Assembly (NCBI GenBank): GCA_947561585.1
Contig: CANNZV010003180.1
Coordinates: 1-64,000 of the forward strand
Source of the DNA: Caprella mutica
Taxonomy: Eukaryota > Arthropoda > Malacostraca > Amphipoda > Caprellidae
DNA: 64,000 nt
Reading direction: 5' to 3'
This document shows, piece by piece, positions 45,973 through 58,029 of the stretch (positions are counted from its first letter, which is position 1; each line of letters starts with the position of its first letter). The position numbers and the translations under genes are program-made. The notes under the pieces are model-generated. The model did no database searches. It worked only from the letters and a program-made list of their open reading frames with translations, and was not told the origin of the DNA.

Positions 45973-46790
45973 TAAATTTAGTTGAAATGCATTATATTTA
46001 AACTTTATTTTGTATTAGTTTTGTATTAGAGATTATTATACAGTTTCAGAAAGTTTCATCTTGGTAATTTTTCTTTTTATATTAAAAAATATCGATATTA
46101 ATTAAACATTTTATTTCAGTACGTGTCAAATTTATTTTTTAATTCTACCTTTTATCGTCGCTGATTTAAATTGAAATATATATTGGTACATTTAAAAACT
46201 AGGGTGATAGATAATATATATAAAATAAAATTTATATTACATACCAAATATAATCCTTAATTTCAGTTTCATCATATATATGTTTAAAAGATAATCAAAC
46301 GGAATCTTAATTGTTGGTCACTGAGGCAGTGGAACTTTTTGTTGAATTCACACTGTTTAAATTTTTTCATAAATTGAATTGATTCATATTTAAAAGACAG
46401 ATTAAGCTGTCTATTATTTCGTATGTTTTCCTTAGCTTATCTTTTAGGCCATGACTTAACATAAAATATTCTTATAATTTCTTCCCTTTTTAACTAATAA
46501 AATGTTGTTCGGTTACCACCAAAAGAACATTTTTCTTGCAATCAGTTTTATTAAATATTATACCTTTTGTAAATGGAATCCAGCATTATGCGGTAGAATT
46601 TTCCGGCGGTGGAATATTCTGTGTTGGAACTTACCAGCGGTGGAACTTTCCGTGGTGGGATTTTCCGCTGGGGAATTTACATTCAGCCATCAAGGGTAAA
46701 TTCAATCCTATAATTCGGATTGTCTGTCAGACAAATCGATTATAAGATTGAAGTTACCCTTCAGATGGTAAACTTTACCCATCCATTTTT

Positions 46791-47455
46791 CTCTGTGTAT
46801 AACTACATAAACATTATAATGATGTAACAAATACCGCCGAATTCATGGAATAACGTTATTTGTTTAATTAGTTTGTATCAAATTAACCATAAATTAAACC
46901 TCTAACCCCCCACCTCCATTTCCTGAGTTAGGATTTACTTTAATTTTGCCCTATTGTTAAATTTTTTTCTAATTTAAACTTTATATTTTCATTAACTGCC
47001 CTCCATGCACTTACTAAAGACATTTTCAGGTAGTCTGAATGAACAAGGAGATATAATTGAAGAGAGAGATACTTTTCTCCAAGATAGATATGGTGAATGA
47101 ATAAACAGAGGGAGAACATTTCTTAGAAGGGAGGAGAAGTTTTATTCACAATACAAAAGACCGTACTTTGTTTCCTTAATTTTTATCAAATGTTTTTTGA
47201 GAACGGCAAGTTATTTTACCGTTGCTAGTTATGGTGGTATGAAGGTTTGGAAAAAAATACAGCAGCAGTTTACTCAGTGTCAATCTCTCGATAGCTCTAG
47301 TGTCAGTATTTGCACTAGCCTCGTAACTTGAAACTCGGGGTTACGATATCACTGTTTGCCCTTTAGGTGGATTTGTTTATATTTACAGTTTGAGTTAGCA
47401 TAGCCCTCCATTCACTGGATTGATATAATATGGTATGTACTATAGGAGGAAAGAG
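46791..47455. other. Spacer, nothing recognised
   Basis: AT-rich; a small hairpin CGTAACTTGAAACTCGGGGTTACG near 47322-47346. No coding signal. Confidence 0.45.
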
Positions 47456-47456
47456 T

Positions 47457-47615
47457 TACTTCATGTGATGATGTACTATCAGAGGGAAAAGTCACTGTGA
47501 TGATGTACTATCAGAGGGAAAAGTCACTGTGATGATGTACTATCAGAGGAAAAAGAAGTTACTGTTATGATGTACTATCAGAGGAAAGTGTCCATGTGAT
47601 GATGTACTATCTGTG
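47457..47615. repeat. 32-bp satellite, block 4 (reverse orientation)
   Basis: Five units of the same satellite as blocks 1-3 but on the opposite strand (GTGATGATGTACTATCAGAG). Confidence 0.93.
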
Positions 47616-49489
47616 ATTCAGTATAGAGATATATAGATTAAGAGAAAAATCACTATACGGTTATCATTTTTGTAATCATACTTATATGATTTCATATAAT
47701 TTACAAATTTTAGAAATGGGTCTTCTTGTACCCAGACTAATCTTAAAATATCTACAAGCTTCACAAATGAGTGGATTTTTTTGTAATGTGTAATTAGTAT
47801 ACTTGTGAGAAAATCATCCAAGAAATACTTTTCTTTGACTGTTGACAAACCGTTTGCTAGAAACTAGGTTTAAGTTTATTCACTGCATCTGTAACCAGCA
47901 GCATTTATTATCCCTATTAATCGATTAATTTTGTAACATTGATCCATTATAATCGACACATAAATTTTCATCATAAATAATTAATGCTCCTGTAGATTCA
48001 CAACATTTTCAAAAATTTTGGAATCTAAATTTAGCGTCTATTCTTACAGTTCCAATCAAATTCCCCCCATTTTCAGGAATGTCTATTCTATTTACATCTC
48101 CACTTTATTCCCTTCGCATCAAATTTCCCCCTCAATATTGAATTAGAATGTGAAAAAAGTAATTCAAATGTATTGTAAAAAAGTTTGAATAAAATAGTGG
48201 AGAGATTATAATTGCTACGGAAATTAAAACTAAAGTTTATTTTGAATTGCTGTAATTGAATTTTATTATCCGAAATCAAAGTCAATTTGAAAAGATTGGG
48301 CGGTGTTGAGAGTAAGTGATATGGTATGAATAGTTTAATTAATCAATAAATTTCATATTGGGCATATCTTATTCTCAATTCTCTTTTAAATTGAGTAAAT
48401 TATGTGTAGTGGATAGTTATACTTATTGTATAACTAACTTACCAGTTATCATGTAACTCATAATAAAGAAATTGTCATTGTGTATCAAAATACACAGAAA
48501 CACTTTAAATTCAAACAATATACACTAAATCAATTCCCAAATAAACTAGCATATAGAGATCGTACCAACTAATAAAATGACACAATTGTAACTCACTAGA
48601 GATCTTTTCGTGTAATAAAATGACTTCATAATACTAAAATTACTCAGTAAAACCGCAACTTATGGTGTTCGTTACAGTTCCAGTGGCCAGATAATGAAAA
48701 TCTTCTAACGCATATATTTTCACTTCCAATTTCCATAAAGGCAGGAGCCACTTGGAACTTTATATTTCAATGCCATGAATGATATATAAGTTCTATAAGT
48801 TCTATGCGGCCTTGTACTTCAAGATGGCCTAAAAAATAAGAGAAAAAAAGGGTACAGTAACAATTTTCAGTCCTCTTGAAAGGATGAAAGAAATTTTCAT
48901 CTTTAGTTAATTCACGAATACAGTTCTAGGTTCCAGTTTTTCCATCCATGATAATCAAGAGGTTTTTACAATCGCTTTATAATTTACATTATAAACTAAG
49001 ATTATCATTATACAGTTATTGTTTACCTACTAATTAATTGGAAGACAAAATATTCAATTTTTAATTAGATATATGTAAGAAAAACAAAATTCAAGTAATT
49101 TTAAACCTTTTATTTGACTCAATGGATCAAAATTGTTCATGGCTATGAATTCAATTTCGTTCAGATTTATCAGTAGATACATAATAAATGTATTTCGGCT
49201 TGGTTTCAATTTCAATTAGACGGAGTAAAATGATTAATTAGAAGTAGCCGTTACATCTTCTGTTTAAACTATTTAAATGCAGAATGTATATGTAATTTAT
49301 TTATACATTAAATCAAAATATAATTCTGAATATTTTCACTTTTCCATCAGCATTTTATGCAATTTCAAAATGTGTCCACCGAACTAGTCAAACACACACA
49401 CAATAAATTAATGTAATTTAACTTCAATATATAATCTGTTAGGTGGAAAAATGAACCAATAATACCACAATGAAGTTTGTTTGCAAATG
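47616..49489. other. AT-rich stretch, nothing recognised
   Basis: No TE or satellite structure. ORFs of 65-76 codons have no motifs. Confidence 0.45.
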
Positions 49490-49649
49490 TTATTCTGTCT
49501 CCTGTTTTTGAATTGCAAATTCTGTTACCAATAGAGATCCATTAGAGCTACTTCTTCCACCGTTATTTTTAAATTGGGCTCTCTGTGAAATTTGAGTCGC
49601 AATTGGTTTGACCTGGATACACTCGTTGTCAATAAAGCATTCGAAACAG
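49490..49649 (-). CDS. Coding-like terminal exon, unrecognised protein
   Basis: The minus strand, after an AG at 49650-49651, reads CFECFIDNECIQVKPIATQI, SQRAQFKNNGGRSSSNGSLL, VTEFAIQKQETE and stops at TAA (49492-49490). The codons are diverse and the composition polar and protein-like, unusual for this AT-rich region. The Cys cluster followed by a Ser/Gln-rich hydrophilic tail could suit a cytoplasmic C terminus of a membrane protein, but I see no membrane segments upstream. An overlapping alternative frame (SSTSHDSNSPDSSKAVSNAL ...) is also open after a CCAACAG acceptor. Gene identity and upstream exons are unknown. Confidence 0.4.
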
Positions 49650-49884
49650 CTTTACTTGAATCAGGACTGTTGGAATCATGACTTGTAGAAGAAACTGTTG
49701 GAAAATTCCGAAATTGAGATATGATGATATATATAATATGAATGAATGAAACTATATATGTGAATTATCTTTCGTATTTAATAATGTTTAGAGAAAACTA
49801 TTGGATTAAAATATCATTCAATCTCGTTTCGAAATATTCAGAGCGAAGCAAATTAGTTTCATATTATAACAGCGTGGTGCATGC

Positions 49885-50180
49885 CCCCCAATACATCTAA
49901 TTCATAAGTTTTATTTATACCTCAGACCGAATACTCAGAGACCGAAAATTCCGATACCGAATTTTCCGCTAAAATCTCATGTTGAAAAAATGTCAAAATT
50001 ACTAATGTTACGTATCATTTTACACAGGTTAATGATGTTACTAACTTATAGTAAATACACTACACATTTCAGTACCCATTATTTCAACTTTTTCTGTTAA
50101 TATTCTTTAATAATCTTTATAAACTGAAACCGAGTTTTCCCAGACCGGATATTCCTAGAACCAGTTGATGCACCTAACTG
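49885..50180 (+). repeat. Dispersed repeat B, copy 2
   Basis: Second copy of the sequence at 3925-4220, same orientation. The 15-bp units are clearer here: GACCGAAAATTCCGATACC and CCGAATTTTCCGCT at the left, CCGAGTTTTCCCAGACCGG at the right. Confidence 0.8.
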
Positions 50181-50289
50181 TCATGTTTTTGTGATAAAGT
50201 TATTAGAGAATAGGAGAAACATCTGCTGTATCGACTATTTTTAATTGTGACATTTAAATTTAGCATTATCATTGTGCTAACCGTATTGA

Positions 50290-50810
50290 AAATAGAAGCA
50301 GGTTCGAGGCAGCGGTCAAGCCGATCGGAAAAGTCACTCTGGCAGCCTGGGAGCGCAACGTGAGAGCCAAACTGACCGCTTTTGGGGCCACGACTGAATT
50401 ATTATATTAAAATACCCCCGTGGCAGATATTGATCGCATGGATACTACCCTGAATATGAATGGCACATTCATATATAAATATACGAATTGCATGCATATA
50501 GCTTTATTATGAATGTGACATTATTCAGTAGCAGCATTCCAGTTAGTATCTGCCACGAGGGTAAAAACTGAATATGAATTACAATTTAACTTTTAAATTA
50601 AATCTATTAAAAGTCACCTTCAACCTATTTTGACCGGAAAAAGAATTTAACTGAATTAAATTTATCCAACTTCATTGGTGCATTACAATAACTTCGTGAT
50701 ATAGTCACATATAAAAAGATGTGATTATTTCATGAGAAGGAAGAGATTACAATAAATGAAGTTTGGCTCCCACTGCCCTAGTGACTACCTCGAAACTGCT
50801 CCTGTGATAA
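50290..50810. mobile_element. Inverted-repeat element with GC-rich ends (tentative)
   Basis: The GC-rich block 50300-50385 is inverted and partly deleted at 50760-50810 (shared: GTTTGGCTC.CAC, CTGCC..AGTGACT, CTCGAA.CTGCT). It encloses the 151-bp MITE below. The gaps in the alignment make this tentative. Confidence 0.45.
50413..50563. mobile_element. 151-bp MITE
   Basis: A 17-bp TIR, TACCCCCGTGGCAGATA and complement (one mismatch), at 50413-50429 and 50547-50563, with AAAA on both flanks. No coding capacity. Confidence 0.75.
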
Positions 50811-50821
50811 ATCCCAAATAG

Positions 50822-50870
50822 GGTAAGTTACGAATTATCGCACAGTTTCACATTTCAGATCAGAACAAAA
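50822..50870 (+). repeat. Single end of the TAGGGTAAG-type MITE family
   Basis: TAGGGTAAGTTACGAATTATCGCAC followed by CAGTTTCACATTTC matches the ends found at 57598, 57816 and 58108. Its partner end was not found nearby. Confidence 0.6.
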
Positions 50871-51399
50871 AAAATAGTTAAAATACATAGCAATATAACT
50901 AGATATATTAATGGGTTACCAGGAGGTATCATAAATACAATCAAATAAAATAATTAAAAACTTAAGATGTAGAATTATGCATTTCATAACATTTCCTGTC
51001 ATTTCTAGAGAAAAGGATGGAAAACAATATTAAAATACATACTTTTATTTGAAAAACAAAAACACGATTTCACACACAGAAAATATGTAATAATCACAGT
51101 AAAAAAATCCAACACAAGAGGTTCTATTTAGTATTGGTACTAGCTATTATTTACCTGTTCTTTAACAGCACAAGAGAATGGACTGATGCCGCATTCTTCA
51201 AACCTTAATAAACTACCATTCTAGCATTGGGGTTTTTCTTACCATCTCTCCAATAGAGCACTGAACTTTCTATATCCCTCATGTAGAAGTAGAATATACT
51301 GAGTAGAGAAAGAGAAATAATGATAGTATTGTGCTGGAAACTGAAACATTGAAAGAAGTTTCTGTTATCTGCCTAATGTGTTCGATTGAGAGGGAGGAA

Positions 51400-51970
51400 C
51401 AGAGATGACGATTAGAAGACTTGGGGCGGCATGGCTGAAGTGGAGAGTTATCTCGAGCCTCTTTCTAAATATTACTTAGTATACCTATGAAGAGCAGTAC
51501 AATGGTATATGAAGCATGCATCAGACCTGTTAGTCTATATGGGTCAGAGTCATGCCACTGACGGAACCAAATTAAAAATATCTCAAAAGTAGCGGACAGG
51601 AAGATTGTGAGATAGGTAACAGGAGTCAGATGGCAGACAGGATTCCAAGAGAGGAAGTGCTGGAGACTGCGTCCTAGAGAGTATAAAGTGCGTAGTAAGA
51701 AGAAATCGCCTGAGATGGCTTAGTCATGTCAAGAGGGCTGGTGAGAAGAACTTGATTATTGAAGGAGTCTTACTTTTGGAACAAGAACTACAGGGAGATA
51801 GAGGAACAGTTGGAGGAGATATGATGCAGAGGATCTGCAGCCGTTGGGATGGAGGAGGGGAATGCGGAGAACAGGGAGGAGTGGCGAGGACTTGACGTTA
51901 GTCTTACTCCAAGAGGAAACTAGGGACGTAAGACGAGGAGGATTAAACCCCACACAAAGGCCAAGTGACA
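51400..51970 (+). pseudogene. RTE-like LINE C-terminal relic
   Basis: Plus strand in shifted frames: TMVYEACIRPVSLYGSESCH (the V.RP.LLYG.E.W block), KVADRKIVR.VTGVRWQTG, then VVRRNRLRWLSHVKRAGEKN (RRLRWLGHV.R) and a Gly/Arg-rich tail ending VSLTPRGN. These are landmarks of the region downstream of the RT in RTE/BovB-type LINEs. The RT itself is absent. The 71-codon minus ORF at 51756-51971 is its antisense. Confidence 0.7.
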
Positions 51971-52446
51971 TTTCAGAAAGAGCTCCTGAAATAGAAATAA
52001 TTTTACTTCAGTAATAGTACAAAAATCATGCATACCTAGAATGAATTGGTTATTTCAATATATGATTCATAATGAATGACCAAATCGGTGAAGTTAATGA
52101 AAACTTAATACAGTGACCCTCAAAGAAGCGGTCATAAAGGTAAGTTCAAATTTACCTACTACCAGTCTGTAAAAAGCTCATTGAACTTGAAAAGTTACTT
52201 CGTGAATACAATTACTCAATAAAAATGTATTTAAAGGGAGACAAGTCCATCTGACTATAATACTCAAGTATGAAAAAGGAAAATGAAGAGATAGTGGTAC
52301 TTGAAGCCTCTGAACTCCTAAAACATAATACAATCAGAGAACTCTTAGTTGAAGAGCAAACATAACCATAACATTTTTCTCCAAGTTGCGTTAACAACGA
52401 AATGATATAACAGGAGTCAAATAATAAGTAAAAAAATCAGTCAGTC

Positions 52447-52487
52447 ATTCCTCTCCTTCTTCACGGACAGCTTTTGATGGAGCTGCT
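52447..52487 (-). CDS. Possible terminal exon (weak)
   Basis: Minus strand: ATTATCACTCTTAG acceptor, then AAPSKAVREEGEE and a TGA. Very short; supported only by the acceptor and protein-like composition. It could be an alternative 3' exon of the same unknown gene as 49490-49649, but nothing proves it. Confidence 0.2.
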
Positions 52488-53100
52488 AAGAGTGATAATA
52501 ATCAAAAATTTATATTTCAAATAACTGCTCTGGACAAGGTAGAATATCATTAACACCTTTACTAAGAGAGCTTAGACAAATATAAGCATTTTGAGCATAA
52601 CTCACTCCTGTATTTAGCATTAACCGAGAGCTGAATTCCTTTCAAAACTGATAAAAACTAGTTAGGTACTTGATAAAATCACTAAAATAGGAAATATCAC
52701 GATAAGAAGTATCTATTACATAAATCAACACTAAGAAACTTTCATTGAATGTTAAATGTTAGAACCTTCCTTATAATTGGTTGGGTGTCTTCATTTCTAG
52801 TCTTGTTCATTTATATCCTCAAAAAATCAATGAGGAGGGTTGAAAGAAAATTTATGGGCTGACGTCAAAGTGGTCCGCTCTATCAAAATGATCTTAAATA
52901 TAACATTTTACAAATTAGCATATTAATTAGGATCCAGCGAATTTTATCAAGTATTGATTGGGATAGGTTGAACGATATTTGATTAGATAAGGAAAAGTAA
53001 TAAATATTAATAACATTTGACATAATATAGCTATATATTGAAATAAATTCACAACATCACAATCAAAAGATATTTAAATAGCCAGTTAGTTACTAGCTGA
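52488..53100. other. AT-rich stretch
   Basis: Holds a 37-codon plus ORF (about 52750-52863) with one hydrophobic segment, TFLIIGWVSSFLVLFIYI, followed by basic residues. There is not enough to call a gene. Confidence 0.35.
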
Positions 53101-55570
53101 AATAGCCGGCAAACAGTCACTAAACAATCAACAGTCACTAAACAGTCAATAGTCACTAAACAGTCAACAGTCACATAACAGTCAACACTCAGCAGTAACT
53201 AAACAGTCAACAGTAACTAAACAGTCAGCAGTAACTAAACAGTCAACAGTAACTAAACAGTCAACACTCAGCAGTAACTAAACAGTCAACAGTCAGCAGT
53301 AACTGAACAGTCAGCAGTAACTAAACAGTCAGCAGTAACTAAACAGTCAGCAGTAACTAAACAGTCAGCAGTAACTGAACAGTCAGCAGTAACTAAACAG
53401 TCAACACTCAGCAGTAACTAAACAGTCAACAGTCAGCAGTAACTGAACAGTCAGCAGTAACTAAACAGTCAGCAGTAACTAAACAGTCAGCAGTAACTGA
53501 ACAGTCAGCAGTAACTAAACAGTCAACAGTCAGCAGTAACTGAACAGTCAGCAGTAACTAAACAGTCAGCAGTAACTAAACAGTCAGCAGTAACTAAACA
53601 GTCAGCAGTAACTAAACAGTCAGCAGTAACTAAACAGTCAGCAGTAACTAAACAGTCAGCAGTAACTGAACAGTCAGCAGTAACTAAACAGTCAGCAGTA
53701 ACTAAACAGTCAACAGTCAGCAGTAACTGAACAGTCAGCAGTAACTAAACAGTCAACAGTCAGCAGTAACTGAACAGTCAGCAGTAACTAAACAGTCAAC
53801 AGTCAGCAGTAACTGAACAGTCAGCAGTAACTAAACAGTCAACAGTCACTAAACAGTCAGCAGTAACTAAACAGTCAGCAGTAACTAAACAGTCAGCAGT
53901 AACTAAACAGTCAGCAGTAACTAAACAGTCAGCAGTAACTGAACAGTCAGCAGTAACTAAACAGTCAGCAGTAACTAAACAGTCAACAGTAACTAAACAG
54001 TCAGCAGTAACTAAACAGTCAACAGTCAGCAGTAACTGAACAGTCAGCAGTAACTAAACAGTCAACAGTCACTAAACAGTCAGCAGTAACTAAACAGTCA
54101 GCAGTAACTGAACAGTCAGCAGTAACTAAACAGTCAGCAGTAACTAAACAGTCAACAGTAACTAAACAGTCAGCAGTAACTAAACAGTCAACAGTCAGCA
54201 GTAACTAAACAGTCAACAGTCAGCAGTAACTGAACAGTCAGCAGTAACTAAACAGTCAACAGTCAGCAGTAACTGAACAGTCAGCAGTAACTAAACAGTC
54301 AGCAGTAACTAAACAGTCAACAGTCACTAAACAGTCAACAGTCACTAAACAGTCAGCAGTAACTAAACAGTCAGCAGTAACTAAACAGTCAACAGTCACT
54401 AAACAGTCAGCAGTAACTAAACAGTCAGCAGTAACTAAACAGTCAACAGTCACTAAACAGTCAGCAGTCACTAAACAGTCAGCAGTAACTAAACAGTCAA
54501 CAGTCACTAAACAGTCAGCAGTCACTAAACAGTCAGCAGTAACTAAACAGTCAGCAGTAACTAAACAGTCAACAGTCACTAAACAGTCAGCAGTCACTAA
54601 ACAGTCAGCAGTAACTAAACAGTCAACAGTCACTAAACAGTCAGCAGTCACTAAACAGTCAGCAGTAACTAAACAGTCAGCAGTAACTAAACAGTCAACA
54701 GTCACTAAACAGTCAGCAGTCACTAAACAGTCAGCAGTAACTAAACAGTCAACAGTCACTAAACAGTCAGCAGTCACTAAACAGTCAGCAGTAACTAAAC
54801 AGTCAACAGTCACTAAACAGTCAGCAGTCACTAAACAGTCAGCAGTAACTAAACAGTCAGCAGTAACTAAACAGTCAACAGTCATTAAACAGTCAGCAGT
54901 CACTAAACAGTCAGCAGTAACTAAACAGTCAACAGTCACTAAACAGTCAGCAGTCACTAAACAGTCAGCAGTAACTAAACAGTCAGCAGTAACTAAACAG
55001 TCAACAGTCACTAAACAGTCAGCAGTCACTAAACAGTCAGCAGTAACTAAACAGTCAACAGTCACTAAACAGTCAGCAGTCACTAAACAGTCAGCAGTAA
55101 CTAAACAGTCAGCAGTAACTAAACAGTCAACAGTCACTAAACAGTCAGCAGTCACTAAACAGTCAGCAGTAACTAAACAGTCAACAGTCACTAAACAGTC
55201 AGCAGTAACTAAACAGTCAACAGTCACTAAACAGTCAGCAGTAACTAAACAGTCAGCAGTCACTAAACAGTCAGCAGTCACTAAACAGTCAACAGTCACT
55301 AAACAGTCAGCAGTCACTAAACAGTCAGCAGTAACTAAACAGTCAGCAGTAACTAAACAGTCAACAGTCACTAAACAGTCAGCAGTCACTAAACAGTCAG
55401 CAGTAACTAAACAGTCAACAGTCACTAAACAGTCAGCAGTAACTAAACAGTCAACAGTCACTAAACAGTCAGCAGTAACTAAACAGTCAGCAGTCACTAA
55501 ACAGTCAGCAGTCACTAAACAGTCAACAGTAACTAAACAGTCAACAGTAACTAAACAGTCAACAGTCAGC
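53101..55570. repeat. 18-bp satellite (CAGT-rich)
   Basis: Units of 18 bp (ACAGTCAGCAGTAACTAA and the AACAGTCACTAA form), occasionally interrupted by 15-bp shortened units. The 419-codon minus ORF (54256-55515) is simply the 18-bp period read in frame as (TADCLV)n. Within 54256-55520 the two unit types alternate in 54- and 72-bp patterns. Confidence 0.96.
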
Positions 55571-57560
55571 AGTAACTGAACAGTCAGCAGTCACTAAACA
55601 GTCAACAGTCACTAAACAGTCAACAGTCACTAAACAGTCAGCAGTCAAAACATTTCAGTCAGCAGTCACTAAACAGTCAACAGTCACTAAACAGTCAACA
55701 GTCACTAAACAGTCAGCAGTCAAAACATTTCAGTCAGCAGTCACTAAACAGTCAACAGTCACTAAACAGTCAACAGTCACTAAACAGTCAGCAGTCAAAA
55801 CATTTCAGTCAGCAGTCACTAAACAGTCAACAGTCACTAAACAGTCAACAGTCACTAAACAGTCAGCAGTCAAAACATTTCAGTCAGCAGTCACTAAACA
55901 GTCAACAGTCACTAAACAGTCAACAGTCACTAAACAGTCAGCAGTCAAAACATTTCAGTCAGCAGTCACTAAACAGTCAACAGTCACTAAACAGTCAACA
56001 GTCACTAAACAGTCAGCAGTCAAAACATTTCAGTCAGCAGTCACTAAACAGTCAACAGTCACTAAACAGTCAACAGTCACTAAACAGTCAGCAGTCAAAA
56101 CATTTCAGTCAGCAGTCACTAAACAGTCAACAGTCACTAAACAGTCAACAGTCACTAAACAGTCAGCAGTCAAAACATTTCAGTCAGCAGTCACTAAACA
56201 GTCAACAGTCACTAAACAGTCAACAGTCACTAAACAGTCAGCAGTCAAAACATTTCAGTCAGCAGTCACTAAACAGTCAACAGTCACTAAACAGTCAACA
56301 GTCACTAAACAGTCAGCAGTCAAAACATTTCAGTCAGCAGTCACTGAACAGTCAACAGTCACTAAACAGTCAACAGTCACTAAACAGTCAGCAGTCACTA
56401 AACAGTCAGCAGTCAAAACATTTCAGTCAGCAGTCACTAAACAGTCAACAGTCACTAAACAGTCAACAGTCACTAAACAGTCAGCAGTCAAAACATTTCA
56501 GTCAGCAGTCACTGAACAGTCAACAGTCACTAAACAGTCAACAGTCACTAAACAGTCAGCAGTAACTAAACAGTCAGCAGTCAAAACATTTCAGTCAGCA
56601 GTCACTAAACAGTCAACAGTCACTAAACAGTCAACAGTCACTAAACAGTCAGCAGTCAAAACATTTCAGTCAGCAGTCACTAAACAGTCAACAGTCACTA
56701 AACAGTCAACAGTCACTAAACAGTCAGCAGTCAAAACATTTCAGTCAGCAGTCACTAAACAGTCAACAGTCACTAAACAGTCAACAGTCACTAAACAGTC
56801 AGCAGTCAAAACATTTCAGTCAGCAGTCACTAAACAGTCAACAGTCACTAAACAGTCAACAGTCACTAAACAGTCAGCAGTCAAAACATTTCAGTCAGCA
56901 GTCACTAAACAGTCAACAGTCACTAAACAGTCAACAGTCACTAAACAGTCAGCAGTCAAAACATTTCAGTCAGCAGTCACTAAACAGTCAACAGTCACTA
57001 AACAGTCAACAGTCACTAAACAGTCAGCAGTCAAAACATTTCAGTCAGCAGTCACTAAACAGTCAACAGTCACTAAACAGTCAACAGTCACTAAACAGTC
57101 AGCAGTCAAAACATTTCAGTCAGCAGTCACTAAACAGTCAACAGTCACTAAACAGTCAACAGTCACTAAACAGTCAGCAGTCAAAACATTTCAGTCAGCA
57201 GTCACTGAACAGTCAACAGTCACTAAACAGTCAACAGTCACTAAACAGTCAGCAGTCACTAAACAGTCAGCAGTCAAAACATTTCAGTCAGCAGTCACTA
57301 AACAGTCAACAGTCACTAAACAGTCAACAGTCACTAAACAGTCAGCAGTCAAAACATTTCAGTCAGCAGTCACTGAACAGTCAACAGTCACTAAACAGTC
57401 AACAGTCACTAAACAGTCAGCAGTAACTAAACAGTCAGCAGTCAAAACATTTCAGTCAGCAGTCACTAAACAGTCAACAGTCACTAAACAGTCAACAGTC
57501 ACTGAACAGTCAGCAGTCACTGAACAGTCAGCAGTCAAAACATTTCAGTCAGCAATCTAT
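55571..57560. repeat. 75-bp higher-order repeat derived from the 18-bp satellite
   Basis: Here the array becomes a regular 75-bp repeat: three 18-bp units plus one 21-bp unit containing AAAACATTTCAGTCAG (first at about 55647, next at 55722). About 25 copies. Two copies are extended to 93 bp by an extra 18-bp unit, and the same extension pattern appears twice (about 56340-56590 and 57200-57440), indicating block duplication. Confidence 0.95.
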
Positions 57561-57597
57561 TAAACAGTTACATAGTTGCTAAAGTATTTTTCACTGT

Positions 57598-57816
57598 TAG
57601 GGTAAGTTCTGAATTATTGGTCAGTATTTCATCTTCGGTCATATAAGAAAAAATATATAAAAATTGTTATTATTACACATTACTATCTAATACTCCGCAA
57701 ACCCAGGCTTGCAGAAGTATTAGATAGCACTGCCTAATAGTAACAAATTTTATATATTTTTTCTTATATGACCGAAGATGAAGCAGGTAGTAACCGATAA
57801 TTCGGAACTTTCCCTA
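57598..57816. mobile_element. 219-bp palindromic MITE (TAGGGTAAG family)
   Basis: Arms of about 100 bp: TAGGGTAAGTTCTGAATTAT ... TCATCTTCGGTCATATAAG, loop CCGCAAACCCAGGCTTGCAG, then the complement ending GGAACTTTCCCTA. TA at each tip fits Tc1/mariner-type target duplication. It immediately borders the 75-bp satellite. Confidence 0.85.
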
Positions 57817-58029
57817 GTAATATTAGCTTAGCTGATATCTGAACAACTCTTCAATTCTGACTCCTGTGAGGTGTTTTGTTATCTTTTCATGATTTCTCTC
57901 CGCTAGCTAAAGATTTCTCACCAGCTCAAACATAAGCACTATTTTGTAACAGAATTTCACATATATAATAACTACCTTGAAATTTTAAAACCAAAATTAT
58001 CTGAAATATTTATTTTAAACAATCAGGGC

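Larger units (their letters stand above)
42545..46790. mobile_element. Element H: inverted 15-bp arrays flanking LINE C and PLE 1
   Basis: 42690-42780 (units of the type GGAAGATTCCGCCGC) and 46590-46680 (units GCGGTGGAACTTTCC) are inverted relative to one another. Outside them, 42580-42645 and 46690-46785 share inverted GGGTAACTT/AAGTTACCC-GATTGAAT blocks, and the left side is itself palindromic (GAAGCTACCC...GGGTAACTTGAAGGGTAG). The 3.8 kb between contains LINE C, PLE 1 and a 141-bp hairpin. It may be one large element or two unrelated ends; the wide spacing makes this less certain than C, F and G. Confidence 0.5.

Noticed and set aside
51180..51310. Minus-strand exons with CTCTACTCAG acceptor and GATG|GTAAGA donor
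   Set aside because: Frames are short and ambiguous and lie next to RTE debris. Not enough to call.
54256..55515. 419-codon minus-strand ORF as a gene
   Set aside because: It is the 18-bp satellite read in frame as TADCLV repeats, with no start context or splice signals.
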